Below, piece by piece: positions 25,683 to 34,503 of a DNA stretch of 64,000 nt. The first letter of the stretch is position 1; each line of letters begins with the position of its first letter. The DNA is from an uncultured Bacteroidia bacterium. GTDB lineage: Bacteria > Bacteroidota > Bacteroidia > Bacteroidales > Prolixibacteraceae. The translations under genes and the position numbers were made by a program. Location: assembly GCA_903897145.1 (NCBI GenBank), contig CAIUAN010000040.1, positions 1 to 64,000 on the forward strand, written 5' to 3'. Under the pieces are notes generated by a model. That model made no database searches. It was not told the origin of the DNA and saw nothing but the letters and a program-made list of their open reading frames with translations.

Positions 25683-28600
25683 TTAAAATTCTTCAGTTAA
25701 AGGTTTTTCCTCTTCATCTTCTATGATGGGGTGTTTCTCGGAGATGCGGCCGAAGATGTAGTATAATCCAGGGACTATAAGTACACCAAAGACAGTTCCG
25801 AAGAGCATCCCACCAGCCGCTGCAGCTCCAATTGTTCTATTTCCTATTGAGCCTGGTCCAGAAGCAAAAACTAAGGGTATTAATCCGGCAATAAAGGCAA
25901 ATGAAGTCATCAAAATTGGACGTAATCTTACCGAGGCACCAGCAATAGCTGCTTGAAAGACGGATAATCCAGAGCGGTGTTTTTGAACGGCAAACTCGAC
26001 GATTAGAACCGCATTTTTCCCCAATAATCCAATTAACATCACCATGGCGACTTGGGCGTAAATATTGTTCTCTAGTCCAAGAATGCCAAGCAAGAAAAAC
26101 GCGCCAAAGATTCCTGTTGGCAAGGATAGGATAATTGGGAATGGGAGAATAAAACTCTCGTATTGAGCTGCTAAGAGTAGGTATACAAAAATCAAACAGA
26201 TTAAGAAAATATAGATAGCTTGATTGCCACTTCTAACTTCATCTTTTGAAATTCCAGCCCAGTCGATACCAAATCCACGAGGTAATTTTTCCTTTGCAAC
26301 TTGTGTGATCGCATCAATGGCGCTTCCGCTGCTATATCCAGGAGCCGCTCCTCCACTGATCTCAGATGAGTTATACATGTTATGTCGAGTGATCCCTTCT
26401 AATCCATATACTTTATCAACGGTCATAAATGCCGAATAAGGAACCATCTCCCCACGTTCATTTTTGACATAGAGTTTTAATATATCTTGAGGTAATGCCC
26501 GATATTGCGGTAGCGCTTGCACCATCACCTTATATTGTCTATCGTATTTAATAAAACTAGTAGCATACTCACTTCCAACTAAGGTTGATAGATTACTCAT
26601 TGCATTGTCTATCGAGACACCTTTTTGTTGAGCTTTATCGTTGTCAACATGAAGCATATACTGCGGAAAGCTCGCGTCATAGAACGTAATTACAGAGGTG
26701 AGCTCTGTTCTTTTATTGAGTTCTTTTACAAAATCCTTACTCACGGTTTCCATCTTTTTGTAATCACCGCTACCAGTTTTGTCGAGTAGTCGTAATTCAA
26801 ATCCTCCAGCAGCTCCATAGCCCGGGACAGCTGGCGGATGGAATAGTGCAATCTTTGCCCCTTTAATATTCTTCATTTTCTCTTCTAGGTCTTTCATCAC
26901 CTCATCAACGGAGTGTTTTCTTTCGCCCCAGCTTTTGAGGTTAACCAGACAAGTTCCAGAACATGCTTCAGTCCCCTCGTTTAGAATTTCATACCCAGCA
27001 ATCGTTGAGACAGATTGAATATCCTCAATGGTAGCGGCAACTTTTTGAATCTCGGAAACTACCGCATCAGTCCGTTCGATGGTCGATCCTGCAGGCGTTA
27101 ATACGATCGCATAAAAAACACCCTGGTCTTCATTTGGAATAAAGCCAGATGGTATTCTCGAACTTAGACTCCATGTGCCGAGACAGAATAAGACTAAGGT
27201 TAAAAAAGTTACAACTCTGCGATTTACAATCAAGGACAAGAAAGATTTGTATTTCCCTAATAGTTTATTAAACCAATTATTAAATCCCATCAAGAGCTGA
27301 TTCAACCACGACTTACTTGGCGTTTTGCCGTGATTATTCTTGAGCATTACGGCACATAAGGCTGGCGTCAAGGTTAGGGCAATAACTGCAGATAGGATGA
27401 TTGAGGTGGCAATTGTTACGGAGAACTGCCGGTAGAAGATCCCCACCGGCCCGGACATAAAGGCTACCGGTATAAATACTGCTGCCATAACTAAGGTGAT
27501 CGCGATGATGGCTCCACTTATCTCGCCCATCGCTACTTCAGTAGCTGTTTTTGGATCGAGATTCTCCTCTTCCATTTTCGCATGCACCGCTTCAATCACC
27601 ACAATGGCATCATCGACGACTATCCCGATGGCCAATACTAAAGCAAATAGGGTGATTAAGTTTAACGTAATGCCGAAAAATTGCATGAAAAAGAAGGTTC
27701 CAATTAATGAGACCGGCACTGCAATAGCAGGAATCAATGTAGATCGCCAGTCAGCCAGGAAAAGGAATACGACAAGACTAACCAATAAGAAAGCTTCAAG
27801 TAAAGTGTGAAGAACTTTTTCGATTGAAGCATCCAAGAACTTCGATACATCGTAGCTGATCTCATAATCCATCCCTTTGGGAAACGAGGTCTCTTTGATC
27901 TCGGCCATCCGCTTTTTTATGTTACTGATAACCGCACTTGCGTTACTTCCATACGATTGCTTGACCATAATAGAGGCAGCAGGCTTGCCATTGAACTTTG
28001 AATATAAGTCGTAATAGGTGCTTCCGAATTCCACGTCTGCAACATCTTTAATGCGCAAAGTTTGTCCATCGGCACTCGATCGGAGAATAATATTTTTATA
28101 CTCTTCTTCAGAGCTAAACCGTCCGGGATATTTTAAGACATATTCAAAAGTTTGCGATTTCTTTCCGGCACTTTCGCCTGCCTTTCCTGGTGACGCTTCG
28201 ATATTCTGTTCATCTAATGCATTTAGTACCTCTTCGGCGGAGATGGAATAAGCCAACATTCGATCAGGCTTAAGCCAAATTCGCATGGCATAGTCTCGGT
28301 TACCAAGGATGTCTGCAAAGCCTACTCCATCAATCCTTTTTATATCATCGAGAATATTTATATCCGCATAGTTGTAAAGAAAGTCGATATTCAAACTAGG
28401 ATCTTTGCTATATAAATTAATGTACATCAGCATGTTTGATTCTTCGCGAGTGATCTTAACCCCCTCCTTAACAACCGCTGGAGGTAGTTTATTGATAACT
28501 GCAGCAACACGGTTTTGCACATTGACAGATGCGATATTTGGATCAGTACCTAATTCAAAAACCACTTGAATGGAGCATACTCCTTCATTTCCCGCATCGG

Positions 28601-28838
28601 AAGCGATATATTTCATCCCAGGAACTCCATTGATAGCTCGCTCTAATGGAATCACAACAGCTTTAATCATCAACTCTCCATTGGCCCCAGGATATTCAGC
28701 TGTGATGTTTACTTTCGGTGGCGAGATGGAAGGAAACTGGGTTATGGGCAATTGAGTAATTGCCAATCCCCCTAGAAGTGTAATGATAAGCGAGATTACA
28801 ATAGACAGAACTGGTCTATGTATGAATTTATTGAACAT
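25683..28838 (-). CDS. RND efflux inner-membrane pump (HAE1/AcrB-like)
   Basis: At 1051 residues it is full length for an AcrB-type proton-driven pump. It begins MFNKFIHRPVLSIVISLIIT with LLGGLAITQLPITQFPSISP, has twelve predicted membrane spans, and carries the proton-relay pair in LVLAIGIVVDDAIVVIEA. MVMLIGLLGKNAVLIVEFA and SIGNRTIGAAAAGGMLFGTV are hallmark blocks of the second half. GGAAPGYSSGSA sits in the periplasmic pore region. It should export amphiphilic drugs, bile-like compounds or similar substances. The adaptor gene precedes it by 27 bases. Confidence 0.97.
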   Translation of the reverse strand: MFNKFIHRPVLSIVISLIITLLGGLAITQLPITQFPSISPPKVNITAEYPGANGELMIKAVVIPLERAINGVPGMKYIASDAGNEGVCSIQVVFELGTDPNIASVNVQNRVAAVINKLPPAVVKEGVKITREESNMLMYINLYSKDPSLNIDFLYNYADINILDDIKRIDGVGFADILGNRDYAMRIWLKPDRMLAYSISAEEVLNALDEQNIEASPGKAGESAGKKSQTFEYVLKYPGRFSSEEEYKNIILRSSADGQTLRIKDVADVEFGSTYYDLYSKFNGKPAASIMVKQSYGSNASAVISNIKKRMAEIKETSFPKGMDYEISYDVSKFLDASIEKVLHTLLEAFLLVSLVVFLFLADWRSTLIPAIAVPVSLIGTFFFMQFFGITLNLITLFALVLAIGIVVDDAIVVIEAVHAKMEEENLDPKTATEVAMGEISGAIIAITLVMAAVFIPVAFMSGPVGIFYRQFSVTIATSIILSAVIALTLTPALCAVMLKNNHGKTPSKSWLNQLLMGFNNWFNKLLGKYKSFLSLIVNRRVVTFLTLVLFCLGTWSLSSRIPSGFIPNEDQGVFYAIVLTPAGSTIERTDAVVSEIQKVAATIEDIQSVSTIAGYEILNEGTEACSGTCLVNLKSWGERKHSVDEVMKDLEEKMKNIKGAKIALFHPPAVPGYGAAGGFELRLLDKTGSGDYKKMETVSKDFVKELNKRTELTSVITFYDASFPQYMLHVDNDKAQQKGVSIDNAMSNLSTLVGSEYATSFIKYDRQYKVMVQALPQYRALPQDILKLYVKNERGEMVPYSAFMTVDKVYGLEGITRHNMYNSSEISGGAAPGYSSGSAIDAITQVAKEKLPRGFGIDWAGISKDEVRSGNQAIYIFLICLIFVYLLLAAQYESFILPFPIILSLPTGIFGAFFLLGILGLENNIYAQVAMVMLIGLLGKNAVLIVEFAVQKHRSGLSVFQAAIAGASVRLRPILMTSFAFIAGLIPLVFASGPGSIGNRTIGAAAAGGMLFGTVFGVLIVPGLYYIFGRISEKHPIIEDEEEKPLTEEF

Positions 28839-28865
28839 GGTATGGGCCCTGTGTAAATTTTAAAA

Positions 28866-29942
28866 CTAATTTTTGATTAACTGCAAATTGGCAAGAACTT
28901 CTTTGGCGGGGATAAACTTTGTTTCAATCTTCTCGTCTTCCTTAACATTTTGAATCCCTTCCAACAGAATTTTGTCATTCGCGTTGATGCCACCTTCTAG
29001 GATATAAATATTTGATAGTCTTTGCTTGATCGAGATGCTACGTGCGGAGAGAGAATTATTCTCATTAATCACATAAACATAGATCTTATCCTGAATTTCA
29101 AAGGTTGCTTTTTGAGGTATTACTAGCACATTTTTCAGATCACTCGTCAGTAGCACCTTCCCTGTCTCCCCATGTTTTAATAAAAAGTCTGGATTGGGAA
29201 ATTTGGCTCGAAAAGCGATACTCCCTGTGTTTTTGTCAAATTCGCCAGCGATGGCTTCTACAACACCCTGATATTTATGGGCATGATTGTTGGCGAGCAT
29301 CAGAGTTGCTCCTGAATTTCCTCCCTCTTTAGTTTTGAAGTCCAGATATTCAATTTCCGATAAGTTGAAATAGGCATAGACCTCTTTGTTATTTGAAAGA
29401 GTTGTTAAGAGTGTTCCTTCGTCAATCAAACTGCCGACTTTAAATTTTAGTCTGTCGATGGTGCCGCTAAATGGGGCTTTGACCTTGGTGTATGAGACAT
29501 AAAGCTCAGCTAAACCCTGAGCCGCTTTTGCTTGATCTAATTTAGCAATCGCACCATCAAGTTCTGTTTGAGAAACAATATTTTTCTCAGTCAATTTCTT
29601 GATGTTTTGCATCTCTAACTCAGCAGTTCGAACATCTGATTTTGCTTTTAATAACTCAGCCTCATATTCCTTGGGCCTAATCGTACAGATAACCTGTCCG
29701 GCTTTAACAGTCTGCCCTTCATCAACATGAATCGATTCAATATACCCTTTTACTTTGGCATGAATCTCAATGTTTTGTAGCGATTGAATCTCTGCAACAT
29801 ACTCCTTTATAAAGGAGGTGTCCATTAAAAGCGGACTAGTTATGGTAAACTTGCCAGCTTCACTTTTATGCTCTTGGTTAGATTGGCAAGCCGAAAAACT
29901 CCATAATATATAGAGGCTAAATGGGACTAGGAATTTGTTCAT
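28866..29942 (-). CDS. RND efflux periplasmic adaptor (membrane fusion protein)
   Basis: The 358-residue lipoprotein (lipobox WSFSAC) has the MFP order: a biotinyl-lipoyl half (IEIHAKVKGYIESIHVDEGQ with TVKAGQVICTI), a coiled-coil hairpin (LLKAKSDVRTAELEMQNIKK ... IVSQTELDGAIAKLDQAKAA), the returning lipoyl half (YTKVKAPFSGTIDRL), a beta-barrel and a membrane-proximal domain. It links the pump to the outer-membrane factor. It is the first gene of the three-gene operon. No TetR or two-component regulator lies directly beside it. Confidence 0.95.
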   Translation of the reverse strand: MNKFLVPFSLYILWSFSACQSNQEHKSEAGKFTITSPLLMDTSFIKEYVAEIQSLQNIEIHAKVKGYIESIHVDEGQTVKAGQVICTIRPKEYEAELLKAKSDVRTAELEMQNIKKLTEKNIVSQTELDGAIAKLDQAKAAQGLAELYVSYTKVKAPFSGTIDRLKFKVGSLIDEGTLLTTLSNNKEVYAYFNLSEIEYLDFKTKEGGNSGATLMLANNHAHKYQGVVEAIAGEFDKNTGSIAFRAKFPNPDFLLKHGETGKVLLTSDLKNVLVIPQKATFEIQDKIYVYVINENNSLSARSISIKQRLSNIYILEGGINANDKILLEGIQNVKEDEKIETKFIPAKEVLANLQLIKN

Positions 29943-30052
29943 AATGGGAAAATAGTTTTCAAAGAGATTTTATCTTAATTGAGTTAAGGCATTTGGATTT
30001 AATTCGAACTAAATTAGAGGTTTATAAACCCTGATTTAATAGGTTATTTACG

Positions 30053-30084
30053 ATAGGATCAAGCATATGGAGTTGCTATCCTAT
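30053..30084 (-). terminator. Hairpin after the 116-residue gene
   Basis: ATAGGAT (30053-30059) and ATCCTAT (30078-30084) are perfect 7-base arms separated by 18 bases, 16 bases past the stop at 30101. A separate 12-base palindrome, GGTTTATAAACC, lies at 30019-30030, nearer the RND operon start, and could be an operator. Both assignments are weak. Confidence 0.3.
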
Positions 30085-30100
30085 GGTTTGAGAATGTAAA

Positions 30101-30451
30101 TCAGATTCGCAGTACGCGGTGAAGAATAAATAGAGACGATTGGGAATTAATGGAATTCCAGTCTCTGTTGAATGGGCCTAGATGTGCATGAGATGTGATA
30201 AAGAAGAGCGTTTTATAACTGCTTTTTTGGAAGCTAAGACTTCTTCTTTCCGTATCATTTATTTCATCATCATTGATATCTAATAGGTCATCATTTAAGC
30301 TAAGATTCACGGCACTCGTTGAGACCTTTTGCAACAGGGATGTTTGTTGCATTATCCCTAAATCTTTAACCCCTTTTACTTCATGAGCAAATGGAATAAT
30401 GGGATGCAACAAGGCCATCAAAACAATGATAAAGAATAAACCTATTTTCAT
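30101..30451 (-). CDS. Small exported protein of unknown function
   Basis: The 116-residue protein has a convincing signal peptide (MKIGLFFIIVLMALLHPIIP then FAHEVKG). The mature part is polar with an acidic stretch (DDLLDINDDEINDTERR) and two His near the end. I recognise no family. It lies 158 bases upstream of the RND operon in the same direction and could belong to the same regulon. It could also be a chance open frame, but the signal peptide and the ATG context argue for a gene. Confidence 0.55.
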   Translation of the reverse strand: MKIGLFFIIVLMALLHPIIPFAHEVKGVKDLGIMQQTSLLQKVSTSAVNLSLNDDLLDINDDEINDTERRSLSFQKSSYKTLFFITSHAHLGPFNRDWNSINSQSSLFILHRVLRI

Positions 30452-30666
30452 AATCCCTGCAAATATATCTGTATAATCAGAACCAAAAAATCATTTAACA
30501 TTTTTTTTGAGTCTGAACAGTACGGTCAATAGTAGCATAACAACTATAAATAAGAGATTGTTCATCTAGATTCAGATCTGAAGTGAAATCTATTTTTGTG
30601 ATTTCACTGCTAGAGTATAAATTATACCACCACGCTAATCCCCTTTTAATCAGAAGTTATATTCCT

Positions 30667-30674
30667 TATATTTG
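30667..30674 (+). promoter_or_regulatory. -7 element (TATATTTG) of the CehA-like gene
   Basis: It is a perfect TAnnTTTG match, 39 bases before the ATG at 30714. No TTG lies at the usual -33 distance. Confidence 0.45.
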
Positions 30675-30713
30675 GCAGAACTAATGGAAGAGCTCTAACT
30701 AAAAGGAAACAGA

Positions 30714-32381
30714 ATGAAGACGAAACAGTGGCTTGGAATTGTATCGCTAATCCTTTATGGGTTTATAGGTATGGCTCAGCAATCGGATGTCCATAGCCTT
30801 GTAAATATTCGAATAATTGACGCGAATACAACTCGTATTACGCCGGCCATGATCTGTTTAATGAACTTGAAAGATAGTTCGATACATACGGCACAACTCA
30901 AAACGATTGTCGGATCAACCTCTAAAATTCTCGATTTTTATGCCGGTATAGAGTTTAATAAGGATCGAAATTGGACTGGCCCGATACGTAAAATGAATGG
31001 CTCGGGAACCAATAGCGATCGTAGTACGGTATATGGGACATTGGCTTCACTCCCCTATTGGAATGATCCTGTGATGTATCAAGTGTCAGGTGATTTTGAT
31101 ATCGATTTGGTGCCAGGGAACTATCATATTAGCATTGAACATGGGAATGAATATATCCCAATAAGCGAAGATTTTGTCGTCACAGGCAAAGATCCGAAGG
31201 TGGTAAAATCTTATACTCTAAAACGTTGGATTAATCTTCCTCAGCTGGGTTGGTACTCTGGAGATGTTCATGTTCACCACCCGACAACCAAGCCCGAGTT
31301 TAAAGATTTCTTACTTGAATATGCCACTGCCGAAGATGTCCATATGGCTAATGTCCTTGAGATGGGGCACCATTCTGATGCCAACAACGATTTCAAGCAA
31401 GAAGGGTTTGATGAGAAATTTAGAATCTGCCGAGGAAATATTTGCTTAGCCTCTGGACAAGAAGGTCCTCGGAGTGAATTTGGACATATCATCGGACTCA
31501 ATATCAATCAATTTGTAAGGGAGCCTGATCCTGGATATAACTATTACGATCTTGTATTTAAGAAATTACATCAAGAGGCTGGAGCGCTGGTGGGGTTTGC
31601 CCATTTTTCGTGGAATGGCTGCAGTCTTCCTCGCGGTTTCCCCTGTTATGTCACCACTGGAGAGATCGATTTTGTGGAGTTACTCCAGTTCGCTAAAATA
31701 AATACACTCGATTATTACGACTATCTCGATCTTGGTTTTAGATTAACTGCTGCCGCAGGAAGTGATATCCCTTGGGGATCAACGATGGGGGAGGTCCGCA
31801 CCTTTGTCTATACCGGAAACGAATTCTCGGCAAATAGGTGGTTCGAGGGACTAAAAGCAGGCCACTCATTTGTGTCGAACGGTCCAGCACTTTTATTAGA
31901 TGCTGATGGTCAGCTTCCGGGATCTGAAGTGCTTAAACTTAACGGTTCAACAACGGCCATAACTGTTAAGGCAGTGTCTAATCCTTCCATTGGAGTGATC
32001 AGCAAAGTTGCGGTTTACAATAGCGATGGACTTGTTTTAGAGCAGGCAAACACGGAAAAAAAAGACTCAATAGTTTTGAATATAAACCATGTTGTGTCGC
32101 ATAGCCAATGGCTTACAGCAGCTGTATTTTGTGAAAATAATGCGGTTGCTCATACTACGCCAATCTATTTTATTGTCGATAATCAGCCTACCTGGAACTA
32201 CAAAAGGGCTCCATCGATTATTTTAAAACAAGAAGCTGCCATAAATAAAACGGAACAAGAAGAGAAGGTTAAGCCAATGCCGGACAAAGGGATCTTAACA
32301 CGGTTAGCCAATGCCCGTGAATTTTATAAAAATCTGCTGGAGCATATCCAGCATCCTATTATAACAGGAAATTTCCAATAA
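30714..32381 (+). CDS. Secreted CehA/McbA-type PHP metallohydrolase
   Basis: The 555-residue protein has a signal peptide (ends FIGMAQQ), an N-terminal beta-rich domain and a PHP-like metal-dependent phosphoesterase domain. The metal motifs are GWYSGDVHVHHPT (HxH), NVLEMGHHSDAN, SGQEGPRSEFGH and VGFAHFSWNG, with AAGSDIPWGSTMGEVRTFVY near the end. CehA and McbA hydrolyse carbamate insecticides, but most exported relatives have unknown natural substrates (phosphoesters or amides). The C-terminal 130 residues form a beta-sandwich. It is monocistronic, with a weak hairpin at 32492-32519 downstream. Confidence 0.82.
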   Translation: MKTKQWLGIVSLILYGFIGMAQQSDVHSLVNIRIIDANTTRITPAMICLMNLKDSSIHTAQLKTIVGSTSKILDFYAGIEFNKDRNWTGPIRKMNGSGTNSDRSTVYGTLASLPYWNDPVMYQVSGDFDIDLVPGNYHISIEHGNEYIPISEDFVVTGKDPKVVKSYTLKRWINLPQLGWYSGDVHVHHPTTKPEFKDFLLEYATAEDVHMANVLEMGHHSDANNDFKQEGFDEKFRICRGNICLASGQEGPRSEFGHIIGLNINQFVREPDPGYNYYDLVFKKLHQEAGALVGFAHFSWNGCSLPRGFPCYVTTGEIDFVELLQFAKINTLDYYDYLDLGFRLTAAAGSDIPWGSTMGEVRTFVYTGNEFSANRWFEGLKAGHSFVSNGPALLLDADGQLPGSEVLKLNGSTTAITVKAVSNPSIGVISKVAVYNSDGLVLEQANTEKKDSIVLNINHVVSHSQWLTAAVFCENNAVAHTTPIYFIVDNQPTWNYKRAPSIILKQEAAINKTEQEEKVKPMPDKGILTRLANAREFYKNLLEHIQHPIITGNFQ

Positions 32382-32491
32382 TCTCTTTTGGGGAGAATTA
32401 TTTATGTTTCAATTTCTTAATGTTAGTTTGACTTTAATTTATTGATAATTTTATTATTTTTGATTTCATTGTATATTACCAATTAACACGA

Positions 32492-32519
32492 AAAAGAACC
32501 ACTTATATTTAGTTCTTTT
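32492..32519 (+). terminator. Weak terminator-like hairpin
   Basis: AAAAGAAC (32492-32499) and GTTCTTTT (32512-32519) are perfect arms around a 12-base loop. It lies 110 bases after the stop of the CehA-like gene. The arms are A/T-rich and the loop is long, so activity is doubtful. Confidence 0.3.
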
Positions 32520-32644
32520 AAATCATTCAAGCGATTGACAATTAGACAACTACGGAAATTCAGATCTTAGGATTCAAATGTTCTAGAAGATAAAAATCTC
32601 GCTAAATAAACAAAACAATACGTTGTATCTTTTTTGTCATTCCA

Positions 32645-34080
32645 ATGAAAAATAAATTAGCAATCACACTTTTCCTGGGCATTTCCCTATTTTCTGCTGC
32701 TTATGGTCAGCAATTAAAATTAGCTAAAGATATGGTATGGCTATCTTAAAGGGAAAGCGAACTTTCATGCTCGGTCTTTATGAAACACCCAAGAATGATA
32801 CGATATTAAATCAGGTAGCTGAAGCGGGGTTTACCATTGTTGCAGTTCCATTAAAGGATTCTCTAACTACGAATAAAGCACTTGATAAGATTTTGGCTGC
32901 GGGAATAGGCGCATGGATAAGCGGACCCTTTGACTTGAGTCGCAAAGACGATAAGACGAAAGAAGCGCTAACGAAAATGGTTAAGAATTGCGGATCTCAT
33001 AAGGCTTTGCTTGTCTGGGAAGCACCTGATGAAGCACTCTGGAATGTCTCTACTCTATCGTATAATTATCGAACGATGGAGGAGCTTAGATTGTTTGGAA
33101 ATTTACTAAAGAGAGTTAAAGACTCGGCTCAACGAAAGGCATTTGGAGCTAAAATACAAGAGATACGGAATGCCTACAATGACGCCGATATGGCCAAAGG
33201 TCAGCAGGCTGCTGATGCTTTGTGGGTTGCGTTGGGCAAGAAGGTTCCAACGGCAGATTTTGACCTCGTAGGCGCTCCAAAACGAAGCCTTGATATTGCA
33301 GATGGCATAAAAAGTGGCTTCGAGTACGTCAAGTCGATCGATGCTTCTCATCATCCCATATTTATGAATCATGCCCCTCGCAATCAAATAGCTAAGTTAG
33401 CCTTATACAATCGATCAGCTGACATTGTGGGTTGCGATATCTACCCCTTTCCTGAATTTAAAACCCAACACTCCGATATAATTGATCATTCACTGGCTTG
33501 CGTAGGTGGATATACGCAACGAATGCGTAAATCGGCACCAGGAAAGCCTATCTGGATGGTCTTGCAGGGATTTTCATGGGGTGAATATTGGGCTCTTTCT
33601 CCAATACGCAAGCGTGAATATCCTGCTCCTGGGATACCTCAGCTTCGATTTATGGCTTTCGATGCCATTGTAAATGGGGCTAGTGGACTGAACTTTTGGG
33701 GGACCGATATCGCGAAAAAAGACGCTAAAAGTTGGAAAGATCTTCTCTCAGTTGTGCATGAACTAAAAGAATTACAGCCTGTATTAAGCGCGCCACAAGC
33801 ACTTATTAAACCTGAAATCACGCTGGAGGATACCTTTAACTCCTACGATCAGTCGGTCGTGATTTTGCCAAAACAGGTGGGTAAAGAGATCTGGCTTATC
33901 GTTGTGAATGAGAATAGGAATAGCAACGTGGTCCTTTATACAATAAATAAACTGAGCCGCTTAAATGGAATGGATTATCAAGAGGTCCTTTCGGGTAAGA
34001 AGGTGACCGTTAAAAATGGGTCTGTTCAACTTCCAATTGGTGGATATGGCGTGCAGATCTTAAAGCCTGTTGGCAGGTGA
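32645..34080 (+). pseudogene. Secreted TIM-barrel glycosidase-like protein, one-base frameshift after the signal peptide
   Basis: ATG 32645 opens a signal peptide (MKNKLAITLFLGISLFSA, then AYGQQLKLAKD) that runs into a TAA at 32747. The next frame continues from TAT at 32731 as YGMAILKGKRTFMLGLYETP and stays open to 34080. Adding one base at 32729-32731 gives AKDYGMAILKGKRTF, so one base is missing. The 447-residue open part looks like a TIM-barrel glycoside hydrolase-like protein (DIVGCDIYPFPEFKT, PGKPIWMVLQGFSWGEYW, FMAFDAIVNGASGLNFWG) with a small C-terminal sandwich. I cannot name the family. Without the signal peptide the product would stay in the cytoplasm, so it is a pseudogene or a sequencing error. 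Confidence 0.7.
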
Positions 34081-34083
34081 TGA

Positions 34084-34497
34084 TTAGATAAGCTCTTTAA
34101 AGCCAGGAATATCATATAGCTTAACTGGCCGACCTCCTTTTAAACCAACGCCTATGATTTTGCCACGAGCGACCAGTTTATTGGTAGGAAGGATAAATAT
34201 ATCCTCTTCAAAGATTAATCGCAATAACCCCTCCTTGAGAATATTCAAACGGACCACAAAACGATCTCCGCTTTTCAGCGAAAGGCGATAATCTACCTCA
34301 ATTCTTGAAACAACTAGATCGATCCCTTCCAGATGTAACTGGGCAAAATCGATGTTCGCCGCAATTAAAAAGGTGTGACGGGTATGCTCGAAATAATTTA
34401 AGTAAACCGAGTTGTTCACAATGCCTTGTAAGTCGCACTCATAGTCGCGCACAGTAAACTCAAGCTCGTATTGATAGGTTTCAGGGGCGTTATCCAT
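34084..34497 (-). CDS. Acyl-CoA thioesterase (hotdog fold, YbgC/4HBT type)
   Basis: The 137-residue protein shows the 4-hydroxybenzoyl-CoA thioesterase pattern: VRDYECDLQGIVNNSVYLNY followed by FEHTRHTFL. The Asp in DLQGIVNN corresponds to the catalytic Asp of the YbgC-type hotdog enzymes. DLVVSRIEVDYRLSLKSGDR is the next conserved strand pair. It hydrolyses acyl-CoA thioesters in the cytoplasm; the acyl group is unknown. It starts 6 bases after the stop of the GH2 gene (minus strand) and so is probably co-transcribed with it. Confidence 0.88.
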   Translation of the reverse strand: MDNAPETYQYELEFTVRDYECDLQGIVNNSVYLNYFEHTRHTFLIAANIDFAQLHLEGIDLVVSRIEVDYRLSLKSGDRFVVRLNILKEGLLRLIFEEDIFILPTNKLVARGKIIGVGLKGGRPVKLYDIPGFKELI

Positions 34498-34503
34498 TTT
34501 TAT

